Below, piece by piece: positions 19,566 to 29,135 of a stretch of 64,000 nt of DNA; position 1 is the stretch's first letter; each line of letters begins with the position of its first letter. The DNA comes from Histomonas meleagridis. Lineage: Eukaryota > Parabasalia > Tritrichomonadida > Dientamoebidae. The stretch lies in contig WSYJ01000134.1 in the NCBI GenBank assembly GCA_020186115.1, positions 310,001 through 374,000 on the forward strand, given 5' to 3'. A model generated the notes under the pieces. That model searched no databases. It had not been told where the DNA came from and worked only from the letters and a program-made list of their open reading frames with translations. A program made the translations under genes and the position numbers.

Positions 19566-20567
19566 TTAAATTTCTTCTTCTTCTTCATTGAACAAAGCAA
19601 TTTTTTGTGAATCATTTTGTGGCTTCCTATTGTTAAGTTTTAAGATTCCGTACCATAACGATCCAAACATTGTAACTACAATTCCAACGACATTTAATTT
19701 TGTTAATTTCTTATCAAATATTATCACAGACAGAACTATTGTTATTATTTGCTTCAAGCATCCGACAATTGTCACCGTAAGCGGCGATGTATAATATGTC
19801 GACAAGAAATTTGTCAAATTCAAAAAGAATGCAATTAAACCGGTGAGTAACACAAGTAATATCCCAACTGTAGAAACTGTGTACTTTTCGGATGTTAAAA
19901 TTTTTTGGTTTTCGCCTGTAATTAATATCAATGAAAACATTTCGATCGATGAGATTGGTGACATGCGTTCTAATAAACTAAACGAATGGAGCTCATACTT
20001 GCCTGTGAGCGTCTTCTTGACACTAATGGATTTGGCAGAACTTAAAAAACAGCCAAAAATTGTTACAAAAAAACCATATCGAGTAAGATTGATCTCCCCA
20101 AAACAACTTAGAGCAACTCCAATACAAATGACAAAACACGAAACATAAAGTGTAGGAGCATATTTGTCACGGAGAAATATGACTGAGAGAATCATTGTGA
20201 TTAAAGGAATGATTGCTCTGACAATTTGAACAAAAGCTACCGAGCAATACCTTAGAGAACTGTTTCCAAAAATAATGTTGAGCGTAAATAAAAGGGAAAG
20301 CATTAAAATTCGTGTCATTACTTTTCTTTCATAATTGGGAATTATCATGGATTTTTTTTCTTTTTCGGATTCTGGATGATAACGGAAACAAACCGCACAA
20401 ATGTATGTGCAAAATGTGGAAATTGCTTGATGAATAAAAGAAATTGTTATTGGAAATCTAAAGTTATTAAATTCCATAACACTTTTGTTAAGCAATGTCA
20501 ATGCAATGTTTAACAAAAACCATATTGAAATATATAATCGAGATGGATGGAGAATAAATTCAAACAT
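19566..20567 (-). CDS. triose-phosphate-transporter family (TPT/SLC35-like) nucleotide-sugar or sugar-phosphate translocator
   Basis: The 333-residue protein starts at ATG and contains about ten hydrophobic helices, the normal size and topology for the TPT/drug-metabolite transporter superfamily. Family landmarks are visible: LLNIALTLLNKSVMEF (K in helix 1), RYCSVAFVQIVRAIIPLIT (the S...F.Q..KA..P.... helix), FGCFLSSAKSISVKKTLTG and LLERMSPISSIEM (the LL...SP motif), and SPLTVTIVGCLKQIITIVLS with GIVVTMFGSLWYGILK (TPT end). It likely works in Golgi/ER membranes, exchanging a nucleotide sugar. Substrate cannot be told from sequence. The acidic C-terminus (NEEEEEI) is typical. It sits alone in the spacer of the inverted repeat. 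Confidence 0.85.
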   Translation of the reverse strand: MFEFILHPSRLYISIWFLLNIALTLLNKSVMEFNNFRFPITISFIHQAISTFCTYICAVCFRYHPESEKEKKSMIIPNYERKVMTRILMLSLLFTLNIIFGNSSLRYCSVAFVQIVRAIIPLITMILSVIFLRDKYAPTLYVSCFVICIGVALSCFGEINLTRYGFFVTIFGCFLSSAKSISVKKTLTGKYELHSFSLLERMSPISSIEMFSLILITGENQKILTSEKYTVSTVGILLVLLTGLIAFFLNLTNFLSTYYTSPLTVTIVGCLKQIITIVLSVIIFDKKLTKLNVVGIVVTMFGSLWYGILKLNNRKPQNDSQKIALFNEEEEEI

Positions 20568-20881
20568 AATATCAAGCTAAAATTCATTTTAACAATGTTT
20601 GTTCGATTTTAAACTTATGACTAACCAGATGCACTTGTTGAAGAAATGTTTTTCTTAAAAAAAATCTATCATGAAACATATACTTATTGAATATTTTCAT
20701 CAATATATAAATCTGATATACCAAAAAAATGATATTATCTTGTAATAAACAGATAAACTAAAGATAAAACGAAAATCTGCCACTTAGAAAAATCAGTTTC
20801 CAAACCGAAAATAGTTTAAATTTTCCATCGTATTCGCTCAAAAAAACACAATTTAATCTAAAAGATACTAACTACTTGCTT
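20568..20881. other. intergenic
   Basis: About 310 AT-rich bases between the transporter start and the 3' end of ankyrin gene 1. Nothing is recognised. Confidence 0.4.
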
Positions 20882-23212
20882 TTAATCATCATAGTCATCA
20901 TAACCATCATAATCTTCAGTGTAATTTCCATTCATTCTTTCTTTCGTTTTAGCAAGATTAATCATATTATAACCTTCCACCTTGAGATTAGCCAAGAACT
21001 TAATAATCGGAACGCATTTTTGGTACAATTCTTCATCATCTGGTGATGAAGGTCCTGAATTTTCGAAAAGTATTTGAGTAATATCAAAACGTTTAAATAA
21101 TCCACAGATTGAAATACATGCAAAAATTTTATGAATAAACTACGAAATTCAATAATAAATATTCATTATAAAGAAATAAACTACAAATAATCAAAACGAA
21201 CTGGGTTAGTTGCGAAATCGCATGATGGATGTTCCAAAAGCATCTGAACAATTTCAATTGATCCAACTCTACATGCTAATAATAATGCAGTAATATTAAT
21301 TTTTAAGAAAATTCAAAAAATTATTCAAATAAATTTGGAACATTAAAAACAAATATCTTTTGCATTTATATCAATGTCATCTTTTTCAAGAAGTAATTTA
21401 ACAACGTCAGGATGATTACATAGAGATGCATTCATTAATGCAGTAGAAAACAATATGAAAAAACACCAAATATCAGTTTCAAACATAAAAACATTAAAAC
21501 AAATACATAACAAAAGAAATAAATATCTTTTGCATTTACGTCAGTATCTTTTCTTTCAAGAAGCATTTTGACAATATTTGTGAATCCGAATTTTGATGCA
21601 AAAATAAGTGCTGTAATAATTACTTTCAATAAACATCTAATTGAGCCATGAAACACCACATTAATGATATAAACTTTGTGATAAAAGAAGAAATATATCT
21701 TGCATTTACATTAATATCTTTACATTTAAGAAGCATTTCAACAATTTTTTCATATCCTTTTAATGATGCAGTAATAAGAGGTGTCGAAAATAATTTGAGT
21801 TAATATTAATTAATATTCAAAAACATCAAAAAATTTGATTAATCTGGAAATAACATAATAAAATATTTCCAGCATTCACATCAATATCTTTTTGTTCTAA
21901 AAGTAACTTTACAATATCCACGAAATTACGAGCAATTGCTATTAATAATGCTGTTTCATGAAACAAAAATAAACGCCAAATCTTTCATTTGAATATAAAA
22001 TTATTAAAACAAATTTTATATACATCAAAAAAGCATTTTCAAATTTATATCAACTTCCTTTTGTTGAAGAACGAATTTTATTAATTCGATATTATTCGAA
22101 ATAACACATTGAACTAAAGCATCTTTTGGAACCTGGTGCGTTTGTATGAAATCTTTATAAAGAAATATATTTCCAAGATCTAAACACACATGAATCATAG
22201 AATCATCAACTTCCATTCCTTCATCGAACAAAAAAGAAAGAATTGTATAATTATTAAATTCGACACATTCCGCTCCTAACTTAGCAAGAGGAGGAATTTC
22301 TATTATTTTATTATCATAAAAGTAATGAAAGATCTCATTTCGATGGAATTGAATTGCAGCTTCATAAGCGCCTTCAAATGATGAATGATTTTGTTCACAT
22401 ATTTTGATAATTGCTAAGCTTCCTCCAGTAATTGCAAAATTCATCGATGAAAATAACTTAGCTCCGTTCATTAATAAAAATTTAAAACATTTAATCGAAC
22501 CAAAATATGCTGCAAATTCTATGAGATGTATACCAAAATCATTAACATATGTACATCGTTCATAAAGCGATGGTACAATTGTTTGATTAAAATCAAATTT
22601 CGGTTGTGATGAAATTTGTTGAAGTTTCTCAATTTCATCATTTCGAAGTATTTTAGTAATCTCTGATGGATTAACTCCGTCTTTATTAAGTTTTTTATGA
22701 AGTTTCCAATCATCTTTAATAAGTTCTTTTATGTTTGAAGCAAATTCACTTGAAAACTTTAATTGTATTTGCGATTCTGGTTCAATTGAAGTTATTTCTT
22801 TAAATGTCATATAATGCGCAAAATATACAGTTTGCTTTAATTTAACTACTTGTGGACTAATTAGGTTTTCCTCGACCATTAACTCAAGAAGATAATTCGA
22901 TTCATCTGAAGGTAAACGAAGAAGTAATGATGAAAACGTTTTTATTAAATCATCTGGAATTTTTGTTAATTTTTCTTCTTCTGTTTGTAACAAACCAATA
23001 TATTTAATACATGCAATTGCTTCAATTTCTTGTGTCATGAATGCTCGACAAGCTAGTTGTGAAATAATTTCATTGTAAGATGAAATTAAACTTACATTAA
23101 ATATTTCAATTGTAGTTTTCACAGATGAATCAATATTGTTAACATTTAAGTTTAAGATAATTTGCTCAAGTGGAATGAGCTTTTCCCTGAGAAAACTCTT
23201 TGTTTCAGACAT
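20882..23212 (-). CDS. ankyrin-repeat protein gene 1: 395-residue head plus separated ankyrin modules
   Basis: The head (22025-23212, ATG start) has the trichomonad ankyrin layout: a helical N-terminal domain (DUF3447-like; MSETKSFLREKLIPLEQIIL onward), then ankyrin-like repeats ending with NIELIKFVLQQKEVDINLK. After a stop at 22025 the gene continues as ankyrin cores whose first codons lie at 21954, 21784, 21614, 21444, 21291 and about 21136, each open, separated by ~60-77-nt AT-rich segments containing stops. A C-terminal module with no ankyrin features (GPSSPDDEELYQKC..., acidic tail YDGYDDYDD) ends at TAA 20882-20884. All cores and the tail are undamaged, which argues for use as one gene whose intervening segments are removed. 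If not, only the head is made. Ankyrin proteins of this group are abundant in trichomonads and mostly uncharacterised. Confidence 0.6.
21136..21954 (-). repeat. ankyrin modules of gene 1 at 170-bp spacing
   Basis: Distances between successive TAL/TPL codons are 170, 170, 170, 153 and about 155 bases. Each module has ~93-99 nt of ankyrin coding (T.L..AS..G...IVK.LLE...IDVNAKD) followed by ~60-77 nt of AT-rich spacer, typically starting ATATTT. 170 is not divisible by three, so consecutive cores lie in different frames. Confidence 0.85.
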
Positions 23213-23330
23213 AAAAAAATGTTATCAAAATTGAATACTAAGCGGTTTTTTATTTGTCACAACACTAAATAGTTTCATATAACATTTCCCAACGGTTATT
23301 ATCAGAAAAAGTTTCCAGTGTTGTGGAACA
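23213..23330. promoter_or_regulatory. 118-bp bidirectional start region between the two ankyrin heads
   Basis: Ankyrin genes 1 (-) and 2 (+) start 118 bp apart, head to head, and their heads are paralogous, consistent with an older inverted duplication centred here. No specific motif is assigned. Confidence 0.45.
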
Positions 23331-25655
23331 ATGAAAAGCAAGTATTTCGATTTGCTGATGGAAAAGCAAAAGCTATTTTTAAATAATATCAAATTACTCC
23401 AATCGATTCATCAAATTATTTTTTGTTTGAACAAGGAAAATATTTCTCGATCAGTACATTTAATTATTGAACTATTTGATAATATTTACTCATACACTTT
23501 TAATCTAATAATTAGCCAAATGATATATTGTGCAGTATTTTGTGAAAAATTTAATGATGTTGATATATATATTGAATTTATAAAAGAAATCGAATTATTT
23601 GAAGAAAAAAGCAAAATTAGATTTAAAATATTTGAATTTTTTCCCAATTTTCTTATTCACATTAATACATGTGAATCAAATTTCCTTCTTCACAATATGA
23701 TTGAACATAATATCCTTTCACCAAAAGATGTTAAAAATTGTTTATATTTTGTGCATTATGGTTTAGGTGATTATAAACAAAACGAAGAAAACCTTTTACA
23801 GAATAATTGTGAACTTCATAAGAAATATATTAAAGCTGGTGTTAATCCAAATGAAATTGTGAAAATAATACGAAATGATGATATTATAGAACTTCAAGAA
23901 ATATCATCACAAACAAATTTTGACTTTAATCAAACAATTGAACCATCACTTTATGAAAGATGTGAATTTATTAATCAAAAACATGTTACATTAATTGATT
24001 ATGCAGCATTTTTTTCTGCAGTTAAATGTTTTAAATATTTGCTTATGAATGGTGCAAATGTAAATAAAACAGGTAAATATGCAATTGCAGGCGGAAATAT
24101 TGAAATCATTCATTTATGTGAACAAAACCATATGGCATTTTATGGATTATATGAAGCAGCAATTAAATACCATAAAAATGATATTTTTAAATATATTTAT
24201 GAAAATAAAATCGAAGAACTTTATGATTTAGAAAAATTAGGGATTTTATGTGTTTTACATCATAATTATGAAATTTTTTCATTTTTACTTGGAATTGGAA
24301 TGGATATTAATGAAAATATTATTGTTAAATCAGCAAAAATCGGAAATTTATTTCTCATTAAACATTTTCTAAAAGAAAATTTAATACCGAAAAATATTTT
24401 GTTTTCATCAATAAAATCAGGAAACATTGAACTTGTTCAGTATATTTTAGAACAAGAAGGAATTGATATCAATAGTAAAAATATTAATTTGTTTTATTTC
24501 GAATTGATTTTTATAATTTAATATTTCAAAATAATAATTGGAATTTATCCAAATTATTAGCAACAGCTCTTACTCTTGCAACTAAAAAAGGTTTCGCTGA
24601 AATAGCTCAATTACTTCTTGAGCAAAAAGAAATTAATATCAATGCCAAAGATATTAATTTGTTTTATATAAAATTTGTAATAATAATTTTCTGTTTCAAA
24701 ATAATATTTGGAAATTATTCATAATATTTAATACACCACTTATTATTGCATCTTCTTTTGGTTATATAAATATAATTAAATTACTTCTCGAAAAAGAAGA
24801 AATTGATATTAATACTAAAAATATTTAATTATATCATTTAATATTTATTTTAATAATTTTCTATTTCGAAGTAATATTTGGAAATCAATTAAAATATTTG
24901 ATACAGTACTTATATGTGCATCTAAAACTAATCATTCTGCAATAGTTAAATTACTTCTTGATCAAAAAGGAATTAATATCAATGACTACAATGTTTATTT
25001 GATTTGTGTGAAATTTATTTTGATGTCTTTCTGATTGAAATTAAAATTTGGAAATTGTTTAAAACATTTAACACACCACTTATTATTGCATCATCTTTTG
25101 GTTATATAGAAATAGTTAAATTACTTCTTGAACATGAGGGAATTGATGTCAATGCCAAAAAATATTTATTTGTTTTGTTTAAAATTTATTTTGATATATC
25201 GGAATTTCAAAATAATATAAGGAAATTATTAAAATCATTTTATACAGCACTTATTTGTGCATCTAAAAATGGTTATACAGATATAGTTAAATTAAAAAAA
25301 AAAAAAAAAGGAATTAATATCAATTCCAAAAATATTGTTATATTTTCTATGAAATTTGTAATATTAATTTTATATATCCAAATAATATATGGAAATTCTT
25401 CAAATTATTTGAAACTGCGCTTATTTGGTCATCTGAAAATGGGAATATAGAAATAGTTGAATTACTTCTTAAACAAGAAGGAATTGATATCAATTCTACA
25501 GATGCTCCTTATAACAATTTTGTATTTATTTTGATGAATTGAAATTACAAAATAATATTTGGAAATTATTAATATTATTTAATACGGCTTTTATAAAAGC
25601 AATAGAAAATGGGTATACTGAAGTTGTTACGTTACTTCAAAAAGTTAATTCATAA
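23331..25655 (+). CDS. ankyrin-repeat protein gene 2: 396-residue head running into the right-arm array
   Basis: The head (23331-24521, ATG) is a clear paralog of gene 1: both contain DGVNPSEI/AGVNPNEI followed by K(I)LRNDEIEKLQ or KIIRNDDIIELQ, SSQ..FDFNQTI.PSLYERC, and the repeat ending EGIDINSKNI. Seven further cores begin at 24563, 24733, 24903, 25073, 25244, 25414 and 25584, followed by a short end (EVVTLLQKVNS) and TAA at 25653-25655. Spacing is 170 bp, except one 171-bp unit whose extra A lets two cores share a frame. In core 5 ten bases are replaced by As. The head lies in the unique spacer, the array in the right arm. Translation past the head would need removal of the spacers. Confidence 0.6.
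24563..25655 (+). repeat. ankyrin modules of gene 2 with 170-bp period
   Basis: Core starts are spaced 170, 170, 170, 171, 170 and 170 bases. Spacers are about 77 nt and share a consensus: they begin ATATTTATTTG and end near AATAATATTTGGAAATTATT followed by AAAATATTTAAT before ACA. Neither GT...AG nor the trichomonad GTATGT/ACTAACACACAG intron signals are conserved. Confidence 0.9.
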
Positions 25656-25970
25656 TTTACTTTTGAATTATTTAATGTATCAAATATTTGGTTGTAAAAT
25701 TTAAGAATTATTTAATATAATGATCCTTAGAACTTATATTTGGACATATTATCATAATTATGATGATAAATAATATTAAATTAATTTTATGATTCGGATA
25801 CTTTTTAGAAATAAATCATATCCAATTATTAAAAATATTAATATTTTTTTTCATGATACATATAAATTTAGAATTATTTAAAGCATTTTTAATAAAAATT
25901 TTTTTACATTTAAATCGGCCAAATACAATGCCACTTTTGATCGTCACGAGACAGTATTTTTAAATTTCAT

Positions 25971-26888
25971 ATGAATTCAAGCACGAAATATCCTATATTA
26001 GTAACAGCAGGATATGATTTAAGTGTTAATTTTACCAAAATTTTTGAAGATAAAGAAGATATTCCAAAGTTCAGCAAAATTAGCACTGGTAATTCACAAG
26101 TTAATCGAATTGTTATCACAGAAAACAACGAAATTGCGTTAGCATTAAATCCATATGTTATCATCCATGATGTTTTAAAAAATTCTAAACCGTCACAATA
26201 TGCAGGACATATTTCAAACGTTAATGATCTTGTTTTTTCAGGGGATAATTTTTATACATGTAGTGAAGATCGTACGATTAATTTTTGGGATCGACGACAA
26301 GGATCAATTCGACCACAACAAACCATTACTACGTCATCACCACTTAATAATATTTGTCTTCATCCGAATAAGAAATTATTAATTACATGTAATGAGAATG
26401 GATATCTTGAATCATGGGATATTAGTGAGCATAAACTTTTATATTCGATTCGTCTTTGTACTAAACCTATTCGGAGTATTTCACAAAGTCGAAATGGGGA
26501 AGAAATTTATTGCGGATGTCATGACGGTAAAGTTATTGTTGTTCATCATTATAACGATGAATTTCATAAAGCGAATGAGTTTGAAGCGCATAACGATGTC
26601 ATTCTTCGATGTTTACTTTCGCCTAATGAAGAAAACATTATTACGACGTCAGCAGATTCGACAGCCAAAATTTGGGACAAAAACACATTAATACAAAAGA
26701 AAGTATTAAAACATAACACAAACAAATGGATTTGGGATGCAGCTTTTACTAATGACTCAAATTATGTAGTGACAGGTGGAACAGATAAAACTTATCGAAC
26801 TTGGAATGTGAATGAAGGAAATGTTGTTTACTTAAATGATAAATCGCATGCAAAAGGAATTACAGCGTTAGCATTAATGTACATATGA
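25971..26888 (+). CDS. LST8: LST8 (mLST8/GbetaL) WD40 subunit of TOR complexes
   Basis: The 305-residue protein is a seven-bladed WD40 propeller of the normal LST8 size (303-326). Diagnostic features are the start PILVTAGYDLSVNF (family PILVTAGYDHTIRFW), SQVNRIVITENNEIALALNP (SQVNRLEITPDKRLLAAAGNP), TCSEDRTINFWDRR, LNNICLHPNKKLLITCNENG (VNTVVLHPNQAELISGDQNG), AHNDVILRCLLSPNEENI, and the penultimate blade WIWDAAFTNDSNYVVTGGTD (WVWDCAFSADSAYLVTASSD). LST8 binds the kinase lobe of TOR and stabilises TORC1 and TORC2 in the cytosol. This is the only intact copy in the window. Upstream, TTTCATATG gives a possible Inr (TCATA) hugging the ATG. The gene lies 8 kb from a TOR-like gene on the other strand. 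Confidence 0.9.
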   Translation: MNSSTKYPILVTAGYDLSVNFTKIFEDKEDIPKFSKISTGNSQVNRIVITENNEIALALNPYVIIHDVLKNSKPSQYAGHISNVNDLVFSGDNFYTCSEDRTINFWDRRQGSIRPQQTITTSSPLNNICLHPNKKLLITCNENGYLESWDISEHKLLYSIRLCTKPIRSISQSRNGEEIYCGCHDGKVIVVHHYNDEFHKANEFEAHNDVILRCLLSPNEENIITTSADSTAKIWDKNTLIQKKVLKHNTNKWIWDAAFTNDSNYVVTGGTDKTYRTWNVNEGNVVYLNDKSHAKGITALALMYI

Positions 26889-26929
26889 AAAGTAATAAAA
26901 AAAAGAATAAAATTAATATTTGTAAAATT

Positions 26930-27247
26930 TTAATCATCTTTTTTATTGTTTTGATAAGTTGAAGAAAAAGATATATCAGAAGGCTTAAGAAGTGAAGACG
27001 AAGGAATATCGTTTGGGAAAGATCGTTCATAAAAAGATATACGTTTGCTATTATCTGGTGTTTTGCCTTTAATTTGATGAGAAAGAGTTTTTTCTGTCGG
27101 TAAATTTTGAAGATAATTACTTTTATTAACTTGATGAAGATTTAAACTTTGTTCTTGTTTTGAACATGATTTTTGATGATAATGAAGAATATAATCTTGA
27201 ACAGATTTACAACCAAGTGGAAGCATTTTTTTAATTCTTGAATTCAT
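26930..27247 (-). CDS. small unknown protein, 105 residues
   Basis: The ATG-started frame encodes a basic, polar protein (MNSRIKKMLPLGCKSVQDYI...). No transmembrane segment or known domain is seen. The C-terminal third is Ser-rich (NDIPSSSLLKPSDISFSS). It is divergent from DNAAF1 with 79 bp between start codons, an arrangement kept in both arms, and converges on LST8 with only 41 bp between stops. Being conserved in phase in one arm and broken by one base in the other suggests it is a real gene. Function unknown. Confidence 0.55.
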   Translation of the reverse strand: MNSRIKKMLPLGCKSVQDYILHYHQKSCSKQEQSLNLHQVNKSNYLQNLPTEKTLSHQIKGKTPDNSKRISFYERSFPNDIPSSSLLKPSDISFSSTYQNNKKDD

Positions 27248-27326
27248 AAAAGAAAGAAAAAAAAATTTAATTTTTTTCTATAGTTTATTTTTAAACGGCC
27301 ACTCCACAAATAAATCAATAAAATTA

Positions 27327-28224
27327 ATGAATAATAATAACAACAACAAAGAAGAAGAAGAAGAAGAAGATAATTATGAAATGACACCACAAATCATTCA
27401 AGAATTATGTCGTCAAAATAAATTATATAGTATTCCAGAAATTAACGAAGTTTTATATCTTCATTTTGAAGGATTTACGAAAATTCAACATCTTGATCCA
27501 TATATTAATGTTAAAGTTCTTTGGTTAAATGATAATCAACTTTCTAAAATTGAAGGTCTTTCAAGTTTAAAACAATTAGAAAGTTTATATTTACAAAATA
27601 ATTTTATCAGTAAAATTGAAGGTCTTGAAGAACTTCAAAAACTTCATTTATTAAATTTATCACATAATTATATTCAAAATATTGAAGGTCTTGAACATTG
27701 TCAACAACTTCAAACACTTGATGTTGATCATAATCGACTTGATACAATCAACTCAATTCAAGGAATTTTTACAGTGTCAATCACTTGAAATCCTTAATAT
27801 TAGCGATAATAAACTTTATGAAATCGGAATTATTGAAATATTGAGTCATATGAGTCAACTTCGAGTTCTTCGACTTGAAAACAATCCGATTGTTGATCAA
27901 TGTCAACATTATCGACGTTCTGTTATACATCTATGTAAAATCCTCACGTATCTTGATGATTCAACAGTTGATACTAATGAGCGTCTTCTTGTTGAAAGTT
28001 ATTACGAAGGCGGACATCAACGCGAACAATTTATTCGTCAACGAATTAAAGAAGAAAAACGTCGAAAAGAAGAAATATCATTTCGAGAAGTTCGACGAAT
28101 GCAACGCGAAAGATTACTTTCTAAAGGCGGCAACATTGACGAATATCCAGAACTAAAGTCATCAGATGACGACGAAGAACAATATTGCAACGATAACAGT
28201 AATGAAATTGAAAGTGTTGATTAA
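27327..28224 (+). pseudogene. DNAAF1: DNAAF1/LRRC50/ODA7 dynein arm assembly factor, one extra T breaks the frame
   Basis: After an Asn/Glu-rich start, MTPQIIQELCRQNKLYSIPE and LYLHFEGFTKIQHLDPY match the LRRC50 N-terminus (KLC..HKLY.TP.LND.LYLHFKGF.RIENLE). Six SDS22-type LRRs follow (VKVLWLNDNQLSKIEGL, LESLYLQNNFISKIEGL and others). The LRR cap YRRSVIHLCKILTYLDDS is exactly that of DNAAF1, then a charged helix (QFIRQRIKEEKRRKEE). A run of five Ts at about 27768-27772 where the left arm has four ends the frame at 27788; the continuation is open in the next frame to 28224. With four Ts the gene would encode ~298 residues. DNAAF1 preassembles axonemal dyneins in the cytoplasm, fitting a flagellate. 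The shift may be a sequence error. Confidence 0.85.
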
Positions 28225-28435
28225 TAAATGTTTTTTATATATTAAATATTTTTATAACACATAAAATCATTTGTAATGTTTTTTTGAAATAAGAACATAT
28301 AAAAACTGTTTAATAATATAAATGTATATATTCTTAAATTATACTTAATTACATATAAATTATAAAATATGATTACAGCAAAAAATAATTCAAGCACAAC
28401 TTAAGATATGGAATAAAATATATGACATTTGTTAT

Positions 28436-28710
28436 TTATTTGAAAATTTCTTTCATTTTTTTGTCAGATATATTCATCACATATTCATATATTGTAATTA
28501 CTTGCTTTCATGTATGGGTCTATTCCATTATTTAACATCCAATCAATCACTTTATATTATTTCTTAATATTAAAAACAAAAGCAAGAAGGAGTGGCTTTG
28601 TTTGCTTGCCATCTACTTTCGTTGTTAAATTCATATCGAATCTTTTATCTAATAACATTTCCATAATTTGTATAACTTCAATTTCATTAGTTGCATAAAC
28701 CGAATTTGTT
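28436..28710 (-). pseudogene. C-terminal ankyrin-protein fragment (right copy)
   Basis: Mirror of 14618-14891 with the same internal stop and frame change. Beyond the arm end the same frame continues a few codons upstream (FIWGFRPTNSVYATNE), which the left copy lacks, so the right copy retains slightly more of the ancestral gene. Confidence 0.5.
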
Positions 28711-28801
28711 GGTCTGAATCCCCAAATAAATCAAAACTGTTACCATTGATATTTTTTGCAAACAATTTTATCAATTTTTGGGTTTCCTGATACGCACGCA
28801 T

Positions 28802-29085
28802 AATATATCTATTTTATACTTTATCAACAATCTTCAAAATGAAAAAACTTTTTAATTTTCCATTACTTAATTCTTCAGGTTAAGTCTAAATACAGCAGTA
28901 TATAAATCGGATGCGAATTTTACATATTTATTATTATTAATTAACTTCTTGAAATACCATTAGTATGTTTCCATCACCAATACATATAACAGGAGCAGTA
29001 GACCCAATAACTTTCAAGGCATATTAATATTTAATTCTCTTTCAAAATTTCCTTAAAAAAGATTCAGATTTTTTTAGATTGTATA
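28802..29085 (-). pseudogene. diverged importin-beta relic outside the right arm
   Basis: The minus strand contains AAGGAAATTTTGAAAGAGAA, TCCGATTTATATACTGCTGT and GTTGATAAAGTAT in the same order and similar spacing as importin-beta pseudogene positions 13567-13853. The encoded traces (FASDLYTAV, KPEEL, KIVDKV) match VSDLYTAV, KPGEL and KTVDKV there. About 25 bases are deleted and many substitutions and stops have accumulated. Orientation is inverted relative to the left copy, as expected if the inverted duplication once extended beyond the present arms. Confidence 0.8.
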
Positions 29086-29135
29086 TTTTCTATCAAACAA
29101 AACATTTATTTACAATTTTATATTTATTCTATTAT

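Larger units (their letters stand above)
24615..28710 (-). repeat. right arm of large inverted duplication (~4.1 kb)
   Basis: This is the inverted partner of 14618-18720. The inner boundary lies within an ankyrin module (about 24598-24620), where similarity drops to that of paralogous repeats. The outer boundary is near 28710, inside the ankyrin fragment. LST8 and the small gene are intact in this arm; DNAAF1 is broken by one extra T. Confidence 0.95.

Noticed and set aside
24482-24562. Ankyrin separators as ordinary GT-AG spliceosomal introns
   Set aside because: No GT at a fixed 5' position and no AG or ACTAACACACAG-like 3' signal across the separators of both genes, so the standard trichomonad intron model is not supported.
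14618-28710. Inverted repeat as terminal repeats of a giant transposon (Maverick/Polinton)
   Set aside because: The interior and arms contain only host-type genes (LST8, DNAAF1, transporter, ankyrin); no integrase, protease, packaging ATPase or polymerase B is seen and no target-site duplication is visible.
14618-28710. Inverted repeat as a simple missed-adapter chimera
   Set aside because: Such chimeras have adjacent arms with no unique spacer; here 5.9 kb of unique sequence separates the arms and the outer flanks carry diverged homologous relics. Misassembly is still possible but not of that kind.
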